The position numbers and the translations under genes were made by a program. Positions 1-8,060 of a stretch of DNA of 64,000 bases are shown here, piece by piece (position 1 is the first letter of the stretch; each line of letters starts with the position of its first letter). This DNA comes from Sinohyriopsis cumingii (Eukaryota > Mollusca > Bivalvia > Unionida > Unionidae). The notes beneath the pieces are model-generated. The model was not told the DNA's origin, ran no database searches, and saw nothing but the letters and a program-made list of their open reading frames with translations. The DNA lies in contig CM068839.1 of the NCBI GenBank assembly GCA_028554795.2, forward strand, positions 85,209,540 through 85,273,539, read 5' to 3'.

Positions 1-174
1 TCTAAAGATGTTTCTCTTTCAAGACTCGCCATAACATCTAAGTCAGAAAAGACGATCGTGTACAAAACCACAAAATGTATCACATGAAACAAGTTTGATT
101 ATATTTCTATAAATTGGCACGTAAAGTCATTTCAATGTACAGAACACAATTTCTAACATTATTTTGCTGACCTG

Positions 175-205
175 CATTATGTTGCCAAGTGGTAACAACA
201 TAATG
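175..205. other. Short hairpin (10-bp perfect stem)
   Basis: CATTATGTTG at 175-184 is the exact reverse complement of CAACATAATG at 196-205, and CCA/TGG can extend the pairing inside the loop. It is conserved in every unit, at 8356, 16543, 24720, 32893, 41089, 49279 and 57469 (31 bases each), about 45 bases left of the TG tract. No function is recognised; it may be a decayed transposon end. Confidence 0.6.
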
Positions 206-247
206 AGTATAAATTAGTTTTGTTTCATTTCAAACCTTTAAGTCGCG

Positions 248-249
<2 letters not shown>

Positions 250-287
<38 letters not shown>
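250..287. repeat. TG microsatellite, 19 repeats (U1)
   Basis: Uninterrupted dinucleotide run between conserved flanks CGCGCA and CATCTTATAG. It is the main source of unit length variation. Confidence 0.98.
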
Positions 288-288
<1 letters not shown>

Positions 289-1075
289 ATCTTATAGAAA
301 GCAAACATTTCCTATTAAAGTATATATAAAAAACAATAAATGCAAATAATTACAATCTTATATGGAACGAAAAAAATAAAATCCCAAACTAGATTTTTCA
401 AAGAACCTAATCTCCTTTAGACGATCTGGTTAAAAATCCATCATTTTAAAAACATTTTCACAAGGGCTGATTTAAATTTTGACAAAAGACCTTCAAAATT
501 ATATACTGTTGTACAAACAAGGGCTGGATTTTATGTAAAATCAACATGTCTTCTTGTAATTCATTAAACCAGTTCCCAAGCCTGTATTGATACATGGGAT
601 CTTATCGTGTTTTAATATATAATACAAGGGACAACAATTTCTCATTTCAGCTCTGAGATTCAACAATTTGGACTACAAATTTGGCTTAAAACGAATAGAA
701 GTCCATTTTTAATCAAGGTTTCCTCCGATTATTCTCACCCTATTTCTCATATTTGGGTATTTAGGTTGGGGTGTGGGGTCATTGCTAGTGCATATAGAAA
801 ATTTGGAATATGCCGCCACCATGCGTAGCGACATATGGTACTCGCTTACCAGTAGGCCTAGCAAATTTAAACTTATATCTACGCATACCTGCATGAAATC
901 GATAGAAAAGTGATTTATTTTCTCAAAAATGGCAATTATTATAAACGTTATATCTTTAATCCGCCGAGACTAGACGAAACTACGGCATAGATGAAACCTG
1001 ACCCTGTACTCGCCATCTGCATTACTAGTCACATGACTTCACAAATCTCAAACGTTTTCTTTATTTTGTTTTTGT

Positions 1076-1215
1076 GGGGTTTAACGCCATTTTTCAGCAC
1101 ACGATTGGCTATACATGGCGGCCAGTATTAATGGTGGAGGAAGAACCCGGGAAAACCCCGGAAAGAACCACCGACCCTCGAGAAGCTACTGGCAAGCTTC
1201 CTCACATACCCACAT
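1076..1215. repeat. Dispersed repeat resembling a mollusc-wide element
   Basis: The segment runs from a GGGGTTTAACGCC start through a GGCGGCCAGTATTAATGGTG core to a region with AACCACCGACC and CCTCACATACCCACA. This order of motifs resembles a short repeat I recall as abundant in mollusc genomes (oysters, scallops, gastropods); no database was consulted. Open frames here (61 and 67-74 codons) are fortuitous. Equivalents lie at 9263, 17438, 25611, 33806, 41996, 50186 and 58370. Confidence 0.4.
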
Positions 1216-1396
1216 TGGAAATCTCAAACGACGGCATTGGAAGTCCAAAAGTCACGTGATATCAACAACAAACTCCTTTTTAATGTTGTTGTAGAGAAAT
1301 TCAATTATATTAAATAAACAAGTGAGATACTTTTTGTAAAAACCAGCAATCTGGCCAATCTGATTTATCAAGCAGAGAGCACATGTCAACGTGGTA

Positions 1397-1446
1397 GTCA
1401 CGTGATGCAACACAACTCCAGAAGTTGTTCTTGGAATATATAAAAA
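1397..1446 (+). promoter_or_regulatory. Promoter-like E-box plus TATA pair
   Basis: GTCACGTGAT (1397-1406) has the canonical CACGTG core with the GTCACGTGA context favoured by USF/MITF/TFE-type bHLH-zip factors. TATATAAAAA begins 30 bases later at 1437. A second GTCACGTGAT lies at 1251-1260 and two GTCACATGA variants at 1028 and 1999. The arrangement recurs at 9584, 17759, 25932, 34128, 42318, 50507 and 58692. No gene follows within several hundred bases, so a noncoding transcript or chance occurrence is equally possible. Confidence 0.22.
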
Positions 1447-2028
1447 TAGAGAATTTTGTGTTCTTTCGGTTTTGCATTTTTATTACAACCATCATATGAC
1501 TTTCATTTAATTTTGTTTTCTTTCTCTACAACATTTGAAAATGTGGGTTGTTAGATTTGTGAAATCATGCGACTAGCGATGCAAATAGCAAGTACCAGGT
1601 AACATTTCATCAACGCTGTATTTTTATCCTGTCTTTCTGCACATTAAAGGCAATGATTTTAATACTAATGATTTCTGAGAAATCGATTTCATGCATGTAT
1701 CAATAGACCTAACAAAGTTTAAGTTTGCTCGGCCATTCGGTATGTGGCTGTGCTTTGCTACAACCATGTTGGCCTCTTGTGATGCTAGACTGGTTTTCAT
1801 ACCTTATATGTAATGAAAGATATGGATATCGAGCTGATTTTAAACATACAAGTCTACTAGACGAATCTAATCCACTCAGCATTTGGATTCACTCAGCATA
1901 TATGTTTATGGCAAGCACCCAAATGATCCATACTGCACCCTCCGAATATTCTGGTTAGAACTTGATAAATTAAACACGATCAGTTTAGTTACGGCTCAGT
2001 CACATGATTGTTTTGGGCATCAATTGGT

Positions 2029-2147
2029 GGCGGAAAATTACCGAGTTTTCCGGACTTTTATCAATATTTGCAAAATTCAAGGACTTTTCACGGTCGGGAT
2101 TTTTTTTATATTTCTCTCCACTTTTTCCTGACAGCGTGGGAACCCTG
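2029..2147 (-). mobile_element. hAT-like terminal sequence (solo end)
   Basis: On the minus strand this segment starts CAGGGTTCCCACG at 2147 and runs into a stretch of repeated 'AAAAGTCC/GGAAAA' motifs. CAGGGTT-type termini are typical of nonautonomous hAT-family elements in invertebrates. No opposite terminus or 8-bp duplication was found, so only one end survives. Equivalents end at 10334, 18509, 26682, 34877, 43067, 51257 and 59441. Confidence 0.4.
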
Positions 2148-4131
2148 AATTAACAGATAGGTATAATACATCATAATTAATTAATCTTGGGAAAATCCAC
2201 AAATAATCAATTACAGTAGTATGACTTTTCCACAAGGGTCCATACTCGCTTAGAAGTAGAGTCCAACTGCAAACATTGCAACATAGATCTGCTATCGCAT
2301 AATGAGATCAAGGTCTTTGAGAATAGATACGGTAATAGACAACAAGGTATCTAAACAAAATTTTTCCATCAAAGAATACACCAAACCATTCTTATTCTAT
2401 GAGGTAATACTACTGAATCTGTCTGAAAATAAAGTAATATACATAAGATTCATTGACCATGTTTTGTGGTTATCAAAACCTCAGTGATTTATAATGTAAC
2501 ATCATAATAAAATTATATAAAGAAAAACATGCCACAAAAACAAGAAAAAATGTGGAAGTGTTATATTAAAAAAATCATAACATAATTAAAGAGAACAAAG
2601 ATATATACCATAAATACATCTTAAGTAGCTTACAAAAGAAATTTTTGGAAGCTTGTCTTCCTGTAAGCCAAAGGATGCAAAATAAAGTGGGAGATGATAT
2701 CAAATTAGTTCCACAAAATGTAAGTGTAGTAAACATTAATGAAACGTTATCTGTTAAAAATGCACTTTCTCGAAAGAACTATGGACCTTTTTAAATTCTG
2801 AGATACCCTGCTTTACTCACCCCATAAATAACACATCATACTTTAATTAACTAAAGTTTCTGGAACTAAGCTTTTAAAAGGTAAGTTGAAAAACTGGATT
2901 ATTTATTTTCCGTATTTAACTTGGAAACCAGTTAGTGATAATCTATATGCTGTGGGGTTTGACTTAGGTTTATATGAAATTGTCACAGCATCCATCCCAA
3001 TCACTGCAAGATTTGTAAAGGTTTATATGAAATTGTCACATCATCCATACCATTCACTGCAAGATTTGTAAAAATAAGACTACAAATGAAGCAATTTCTG
3101 AAAACTCAATTTAAATTTTGTGATATGTTTATCTTTGCTTAAGACAGACACATACTGGTATTATCACAAATTAGACTGGCTTTTGTTATGACTCAGAAAG
3201 GCTTTGATAATCTAAAGTTGCTGTTGTTAAAGGAACAGTCATACAAAGTTTGATTAACACTAACTCAGTTTTTATAGAGAGATGAAACTGAAGGTATTTA
3301 AAGTCAGACAAGAGCTTGGGAAACTATCCGGAACTTGTTTCTTAATCAGAGATTGTCCCTACAAACATTCTTGCTCAATCTGATCAAAACTGGCTTTGAC
3401 ATTTTAAATTTGTTCAAAAACGGTTTTGCATCTGGTTGCCATGGAAGCCACTCCAGGCATTAATGTCACACAGTATATTCTAAGAAACATTCCTGCAAGG
3501 TTTGATCGAAATATATTCTGCAAACGTCAAAAACATGTTTTACACAAGGTTGTGACATAAACTACTCCAATGCAAGGGAAGCCACTTTGACATAATTTGG
3601 GCAGAGCATATCCTAAACATTTATATGAAGTTTAATGAAAATCAGTGGTGCACAATTTTATCTTAGAAGTCTAAATTAGAAAGCAGTAATGGGCTGATAA
3701 TAGAAGCAGGACCAAGAAGTAAAATAAAATGACAGCCTTTTAATATACAGTGTACACTGGTATAGTCATGCAGAATCCACCTTACATAGGTTCTGTCCAC
3801 CTAAAAATGAGTCCATGAAGCACCATATTTTGAATGCACATTGTATTTATATATATACAGCTAAGAAAAGAAAAGAAACTCAAACCGTGCACAACCTTTG
3901 GTCCTGTGATCAAGAAATATATATATTCATTCACTCCAAGAAAGGGAAACATTTCAAAGGCTTTAGAATTATAAGGCAAAACAAAACTGTACTTACAACT
4001 TCACTAATATAGTGTACAGTTATTTATTCTTTAACACGTATTTTAATGATATTAACAAGATATCTTTACTTAAGTCATGCAACACTAATAAAAGACCTTC
4101 ATACAGTTGTCTGCCTTGCCTGTGCAAACAA
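2148..4131. other. AT-rich spacer without recognisable genes (U1; same in other units)
   Basis: Both strands lack a plausible gene. There are two adjacent 60-codon frames on the plus strand (2302 and 2886) and an overlapping 65-codon pair on opposite strands near 3800, none with known motifs or coding periodicity that I can see. The only structures noted are the 53-bp duplication at 2967-3072 and a perfect 12-base palindrome CAGTGTACACTG at 3748-3759, which is partly mirrored by TAGTGTACAGT near 4010. Confidence 0.6.
2967..3072. repeat. 53-bp direct tandem duplication
   Basis: Copy 1 is 2967-3019 and copy 2 is 3020-3072. Both begin GGTTTATATGAAATTGTCAC and end ACTGCAAGATTTGTAAA, with a few mismatches between. 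The copies have diverged but the duplication is in every unit (11154, 19328, 27502, 35697, 43887, 52077, 60261), so it predates array amplification. Confidence 0.85.
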
Positions 4132-4140
4132 ACCAGAAAA

Positions 4141-4617
4141 CATCTTCAGTAGCTAATGTTCTGATATGATAACACTATCTACACCTTAGCATATCAAGCA
4201 GGTATTTCTGTGCTTCGAGTCTTTGAATCTCATTGTGAACACTGTTCATAAATGATCAAGACAATGGGACCACATAACTTGAATGGGCTCATAAATAAGC
4301 AATTTTCCACTGCCAGTTTGTGTTTGTACAAATGTCTTTCAATCGAATACACCTGCAACAATAGCTTTCCTCTTGTATGTAGTCAAACTTTCGATGCTGA
4401 ACTTACAAAGTATCCCTTCTGAAGTCAACTGCATCCAACATTTTTGACCAATGTACAATTCACAGCTGTTACATGCTATTGGTTAGTTGGCATTACATAC
4501 TAAGAGAGGCAACTCATGAAATCCAATAGATGTTGCTAGGACAAAGCACTAAAATATCTGTTTGAGCTGCCAAGGTGTAGATAGGTTATCATATTTGAAC
4601 CCTGCCTAGTGAAGATG
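4141..4617. mobile_element. MITE-like element, 477 bp, 9-bp target duplication (U1)
   Basis: The ends are inverted: CATCTTCAGTAG at the left and the reverse complement of CATCTTCACTAG at the right (11 of 12 match). A longer inner inverted block around 4165-4190 and 4569-4595 shares ATATGATAAC and CTATCTACACCTT. ACCAGAAAA occurs immediately outside both ends (4132-4140 and 4618-4626), which fits a 9-base target-site duplication. There is no transposase, so it is nonautonomous. Nine-base duplications suggest a Mutator- or Merlin-like source, but the family is not assigned. Confidence 0.75.
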
Positions 4618-4626
4618 ACCAGAAAA

Positions 4627-5166
4627 TGTAATTAGAGTTAACTGTATTTTCTTTAGGATTTATTTATTTTTATTTATTTAATTTTAAATGTCATCTTTAA
4701 GATTTTCATACTTTTATCAAACACTACTTTAGATAACATACATTATTATACTATTTACAACTATACTAATGTTGATAAGCTTTTCAAATAGAGCACATAC
4801 ATTCTTCTTATGAATATGTACACTCGTAAATATATCAAATCAAACAGATATGCAAATATTCAACAGTTTAAACTTTCAAGTCTATCAATATCTTAACAAA
4901 ATTTATTTTCAACAGCTTGCGTTTTAATCATGCAGTGGGTGGAACATGGTTCCTCCTTCAACAATATGATTATCAAGAAGAAAACAAACCCTACAAATTA
5001 CACAAATCATAACCTTGTTGAGTGAAACCTCTTGTGTCACTCCAAGAGATTTCAATCAAATGAAGATTGGTCGAAAGTCTTGAGTATTTCTTCCTAATGC
5101 CAAAAAAGAGCTGGGGCTCCAGACTGAGCTTTTGTGTTAAAATTTTGAGACAAGTGTATCCAGGTT
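4627..5166. other. AT-rich spacer (U1; same in other units)
   Basis: Contains a low-complexity TTTA-rich run at about 4658-4686 and no open frame of note. I see no gene, RNA or clear mobile element here. Confidence 0.6.
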
Positions 5167-5254
5167 CAGTGGAACCCCGCTATAACGCGATAATTGGGGT
5201 CCACAAAAGTGGATCGCGTTAATATCGGGGTCATGTTAAGGCGGGGTTTTACAG
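5167..5254. mobile_element. 88-bp palindromic element, pogo/Tc-like ends (U1)
   Basis: The left end is CAGTGGAACCCCGC and the right end, reverse-complemented, is CTGTAAAACCCCGC. The inner arms (GGGGTCCAC / GTGGATCGCG) also pair, so nearly the whole element can fold. CAGT-RAACCCCGCTATAACG-type termini resemble pogo/Tigger MITEs. Both flanks do not show the expected TA, so assignment is tentative. This unit has T at a former CpG near 5232. Confidence 0.5.
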
Positions 5255-5649
5255 TATTTTACCTTTTTGAGAGAACAACTCATTGGCAAATATACGTGTA
5301 TTCATGTCTACGGTATATGATGAATAGGGTATCAACACCGTTTAACATCGTGCCGTCGTGGCATTCAGTTCCTCTATAATGCATGTAATTCCATTGAAAA
5401 ATTGCACACAGATTTACAATATTCAATATTATTTCCCCTGATGATTGTATCTGAATTATCAACACCGTTTACTTGCCGTCTGATATCACTGTGCGAGCTG
5501 TAATTGTATAATGTTGTGGCAGTATTCGAGTAAACACCCAAAACAATTTACTGTAGACAGAAAAGATAATCATCGTTGTCATACACGCGATAACGTGATG
5601 CTGACCTGTCTTGAGTGTAATCGAAGTAGAGGCGCTGGCGCCTTGGGTG
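5255..5649. other. Segment between palindrome and integrase; probable Polinton left border
   Basis: No gene seen. It holds a 15-base direct repeat TATCAACACCGTTTA at 5330-5344 and 5457-5471, each followed closely by a GCCGTC motif, and a small GGCGC/GCGCC inverted repeat near 5632. Polinton terminal inverted repeats usually lie outside the terminal genes, so one could start here, but I found no partner on the far side of the ATPase. Confidence 0.35.
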
Positions 5650-6600
5650 CTAGTTAAGTGATCGGGGTGGTAATTGTGTGTCCTCGGGAATTACTTGCAA
5701 TTGTTCACGTGTGAATCCACGTTGAGGAGCAGTCGAATCCAGCATGTAGATTGCTGGTCTACCAGTGGATCTAGTTATGTTAGATATATTGTGTGCGGTA
5801 ATACTCCAGATAGGATCAGTCGCTCTTTTTTTACCACCTTCAAGTTCACCTGATTCATATAAATATCTCACAGTGACACTACCCAGTATTGGCTGCGTTG
5901 AGAAACCACGTCGTTGTACAGGTATATGCTTTTTGGTGACCGCGATGGCAGGTTTCATATTGGTTGTTCGAGTAATTTCATTATTTAGCGCAGCTATCAC
6001 GCTTGGTAATCTTGCAACCCATTCACGAGATCTCTTATCCTGAATGAATTCCTTCGCGTATTGATATCCAAATAACCGCTCAGCAAGTGTTCGATTAAAT
6101 CGCTCAACAATTGCCTGATCACGATGAATTGCACTATGTCCTCGCCTGATGGCGACATTATGTTGCTTCATCAACGACGATACTGCGCCTTAAAATTCTT
6201 TACCAGGATCAACTTGTAGCAGCTGTGGCCATCGTAGAGGTTCTCGTTGATAAATTCGTTCAAGCGCAGAAGCAACCTCAGATGCTGTTTTAGTCGCTAA
6301 CGGTTCCGCATCTTTGTATCTACTTGCAATATCAACTACAGTTAACGCGTACTTGTACGTTCGGCGACGAATGGTATCATGTGGCAGAAATAATATATCA
6401 GCCTGATGAACTTCATTTGGCACAACATCGAAATGTGCAAAGTGAATTTGTTTAGGCGGTGGTTGGTAAATTTGCCATATTGCCTGTTTGGATAACCAAT
6501 TCTTAGCAGTATCACGTGTGACTTTTGCTGCGTTGGCAAGCTTGCCGATTGCTGCGCTACCTCTCCAGTATCCTCTTGGGGAATAATAAATCGACTCCAT
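5650..6600 (-). pseudogene. INT: Polinton integrase, nonsense-interrupted (U1)
   Basis: Retroviral-type integrase that would insert element DNA into host chromosomes. The N-terminal 45 residues look helix-turn-helix-like (GSAAIGKLANAAKV...TAKNWL), as in Polinton/Maverick integrases. The rve core has Asp68 (VHQADIL) and Asp131 (LLQVDPGKEF), and the downstream frame keeps Glu166 (AIVERFN). A basic SH3/chromo-like tail ends in GFTREQLQVIP. Codon 137 (6190-6192) is TAA where U5, U6 and U8 have CAA. The product would therefore stop after 136 residues, before the catalytic Glu; an ATG at codon 142 reopens a 174-codon frame. The tail also has a private Lys-to-Asn change. There is no zinc-binding HHCC domain, as is usual for the group. 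Confidence 0.9.
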
Positions 6601-6605
6601 TATAA

Positions 6606-7152
6606 TTAATTACCAGTGCCTAATACAAGCTTAGATTTCATTGCAGATTTTATTAACCAGCTAGCTAACTTTTCTTTGAAAGATTTATCAGTGATGGCAT
6701 TTAACGCGTGAATTTCACATCCGCGAGATGCCTATCTTGTAGATCCTTACTTCGGTAAGCTACATCATGGACATGGCATGCTTTATCGATAGCAATTATC
6801 GGGTACTCACCTGGATTGGGTTGATTTAAGGCATCAAGCCTGATATCAAGTCGGGTTCCAGGACCACAGTAATTATATCCTGGAAGATGTTTTTCTCCTG
6901 GGTATTTAGCCCACGGAGTTCCTGGTAATTTTCCTAACTTGGCCGCGATATCACCTCTTTTTTTTGTTTAATTGACTTTGATTTTGGCGCTGACTTTGGT
7001 TTCGGCGCTCCACCTGACGGAATAAATTTAAACTTTTTTGTGCCGCATCGTTCACACTTGCCTGTAAGCGCTTGTCGATTATTTTTTGTTGTAGTGGATG
7101 TTATGTTTGCAGTTGGGGTACGTGCTCTACATTTCACACAATATAAATCCAT
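6606..7152 (-). pseudogene. Zinc-ribbon / PLA2-like virion protein gene, frameshifted (U1)
   Basis: N-terminal zinc ribbon with Cys5, Cys8, Cys33 and Cys36 (YCVKC...CERCG, DUF5679-like), then a Lys/Pro/Ser-rich linker, then a parvovirus-type phospholipase A2 domain with a YCGPG calcium loop and an HVHDVAY catalytic His-Asp pair. Such fusions are known in Polintons and adintoviruses. The parvovirus domain acts during cell entry; here only homology is claimed. The ribbon frame (6934-7152) does not join the PLA2 frame because the A-rich run at 6958-6969 has 12 bases. The PLA2 frame also has no start codon of its own here. A second break near 6703 separates the His-Asp part from a Lys-rich helical tail whose stop is at 6606. 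Confidence 0.82.
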
Positions 7153-7172
7153 ATTATTTTATAATATATCTA

Positions 7173-7811
7173 ATGGAGATCACTGACTTTTCTGCTACAA
7201 AACGACGAGAGCCAATCAAACATAACTCGGTGCTACCAAATTCAATTCGAATGATTATTATAGGCCCATCTGGAAGTGGTAAGACGCAGTTGTTACTTAA
7301 TTTAATAATGAAGTGGATGAAGTGGAATAAGTTGTATTTGGTAGCTCCATCTGTGGATGATCAGCGATGCTACAGCGTGTTAAAAGATTTTAATGAGAAT
7401 GCAAAATCGATAAGCTGCGACGATGATGTTGTTGAATTTATTACTAGTATTGATGAATCAACAAGTATGGATGATATTGATGGAAGTATTAATAATTTAG
7501 TCATGTACGACGATGTGATGTTGGACAAACAATCAAATCCTGCCAGGATATTCTCACGCGGCAGACATAAAAATGTAGATGTGATTTATGTAACTCAACG
7601 ATATACACAAATCCCAAAAGTGATCAGGGACAACTGTAACATTCTTGCGCTGTTCAACAGCGTTGACACACACACGTTACGAAATAAACATCAGACTTGG
7701 TGCAGCGGCGATATGGATATAAATAAGTTTAAACATTTCTTTAGTCGTGCTCAGGCAAAACCACATGGGTTTGTAACGCTAAATTTACATGATCCTCGAA
7801 CACGGTATTGA
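7173..7811 (+). CDS. ATP: A32-type genome-packaging ATPase (U1)
   Basis: Predicted 212-residue FtsK/HerA-superfamily ATPase of the Polinton/poxvirus A32 type, which in relatives pumps element DNA into preformed capsids. Walker A is GPSGSGKT (31-38), Walker B is LVMYDD (109-114), and a VIYVTQ strand ends in the sensor Gln142, with SRGRHKN just before it. Length fits the family. I chose the ATG at 7173: the frame is open from 7098, but that extension overlaps the start of the zinc-ribbon gene on the other strand and gives an unrelated hydrophobic leader. The two genes diverge from a 20-base AT-rich gap (7153-7172). The frame is intact, yet no capsid gene is present to work with. Confidence 0.93.
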   Translation: MEITDFSATKRREPIKHNSVLPNSIRMIIIGPSGSGKTQLLLNLIMKWMKWNKLYLVAPSVDDQRCYSVLKDFNENAKSISCDDDVVEFITSIDESTSMDDIDGSINNLVMYDDVMLDKQSNPARIFSRGRHKNVDVIYVTQRYTQIPKVIRDNCNILALFNSVDTHTLRNKHQTWCSGDMDINKFKHFFSRAQAKPHGFVTLNLHDPRTRY

Positions 7812-7853
7812 GTCGGGTTAGATACAATTTTCAGCTAGAGAGCAGCAGAGGGG

Positions 7854-8060
7854 GCGACGACAACAGCACGCAGCAACAATGGCGACAATTATGTTTACAA
7901 CGAAGCACCCTCGCGGTTTTATTTCGGCGTTTGGAAGTTGTAGGCGGCGCCCCTTCTGACGATGACAACAACAAAACGGCGACAACTGCGTTTACAATGA
8001 AGCGTCAACGCGGTTTTTTAAAGGGCTTATTTCGGCGTTTGGAGGCTTCTAAAAGTTGTG
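7854..8060 (+). repeat. Diverged ~100-bp internal duplication, ORF remnant after ATPase
   Basis: Two related segments, about 7854-7952 and 7960-8060, share GACAACA-rich starts, GGCGACAA, TTTACAA(C/T)GAAGC, CGCGGTTTT and TTATTTCGGCGTTTGGA(A/G). A frame open to 8125 reads LFRRLE in both copies 36 codons apart, but it has no ATG before MKRQRGFLKG (copy 2). A better-placed ATG in copy 1 (7879, AACAATGGCG context) closes after 26 codons. It may be the start of a lost Polinton gene or an unrelated remnant; no function is recognised. Equivalents start at 16041, 24218, 32391, 40587, 48777 and 56967. Confidence 0.4.

Larger units (their letters stand above)
841..1745. repeat. Long imperfect inverted repeat (foldback-like)
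   Basis: The arm at 841-904 read in reverse complement aligns with 1682-1745. Both contain ATCGATTTCATGCA, then an AAGTTTAA(A/G)TTTGCT block and a GGCC, with small gaps. The arms enclose about 780 bases, including the mollusc-like repeat and the promoter-like pair. Equivalents begin at 9028, 17203, 25376, 33571, 41761, 49951 and 58135. It may be an old nonautonomous transposon with long terminal inverted repeats; I found no target duplication. Confidence 0.45.

Noticed and set aside
1966-2155. 8-bp target duplication (AATTAAC-like) around the hAT-like end
   Set aside because: The left and right candidates (AATTAAAC and AATTAACA) do not match exactly and no left terminus was found.
709-2487. 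Several 60-90 codon frames in the spacer (for example at 709, 1074, 1725, 1883, 2302)
   Set aside because: They overlap on opposite strands or frames, lie in repeat-derived DNA, have no recognisable motifs, and their persistence across units is explained by the recent tandem copying.
3236-3680. Possible coding exon or intron-rich host gene in the AT-rich spacer
   Set aside because: All frames are broken by frequent stops and no splice-bounded open segment with recognisable protein was found.
5765-6043. 92-codon hydrophobic plus-strand frame inside the integrase region
   Set aside because: It is the antisense shadow of the integrase C-terminal half, present because that region lacks stops on the other strand.
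7098-7172. N-terminal extension of the ATPase frame by 25 residues from an upstream ATG
   Set aside because: It overlaps the start of the zinc-ribbon gene on the opposite strand, reads as a hydrophobic leader unlike A32-type ATPases, and tolerates a Leu/Pro change in U5 and U6.
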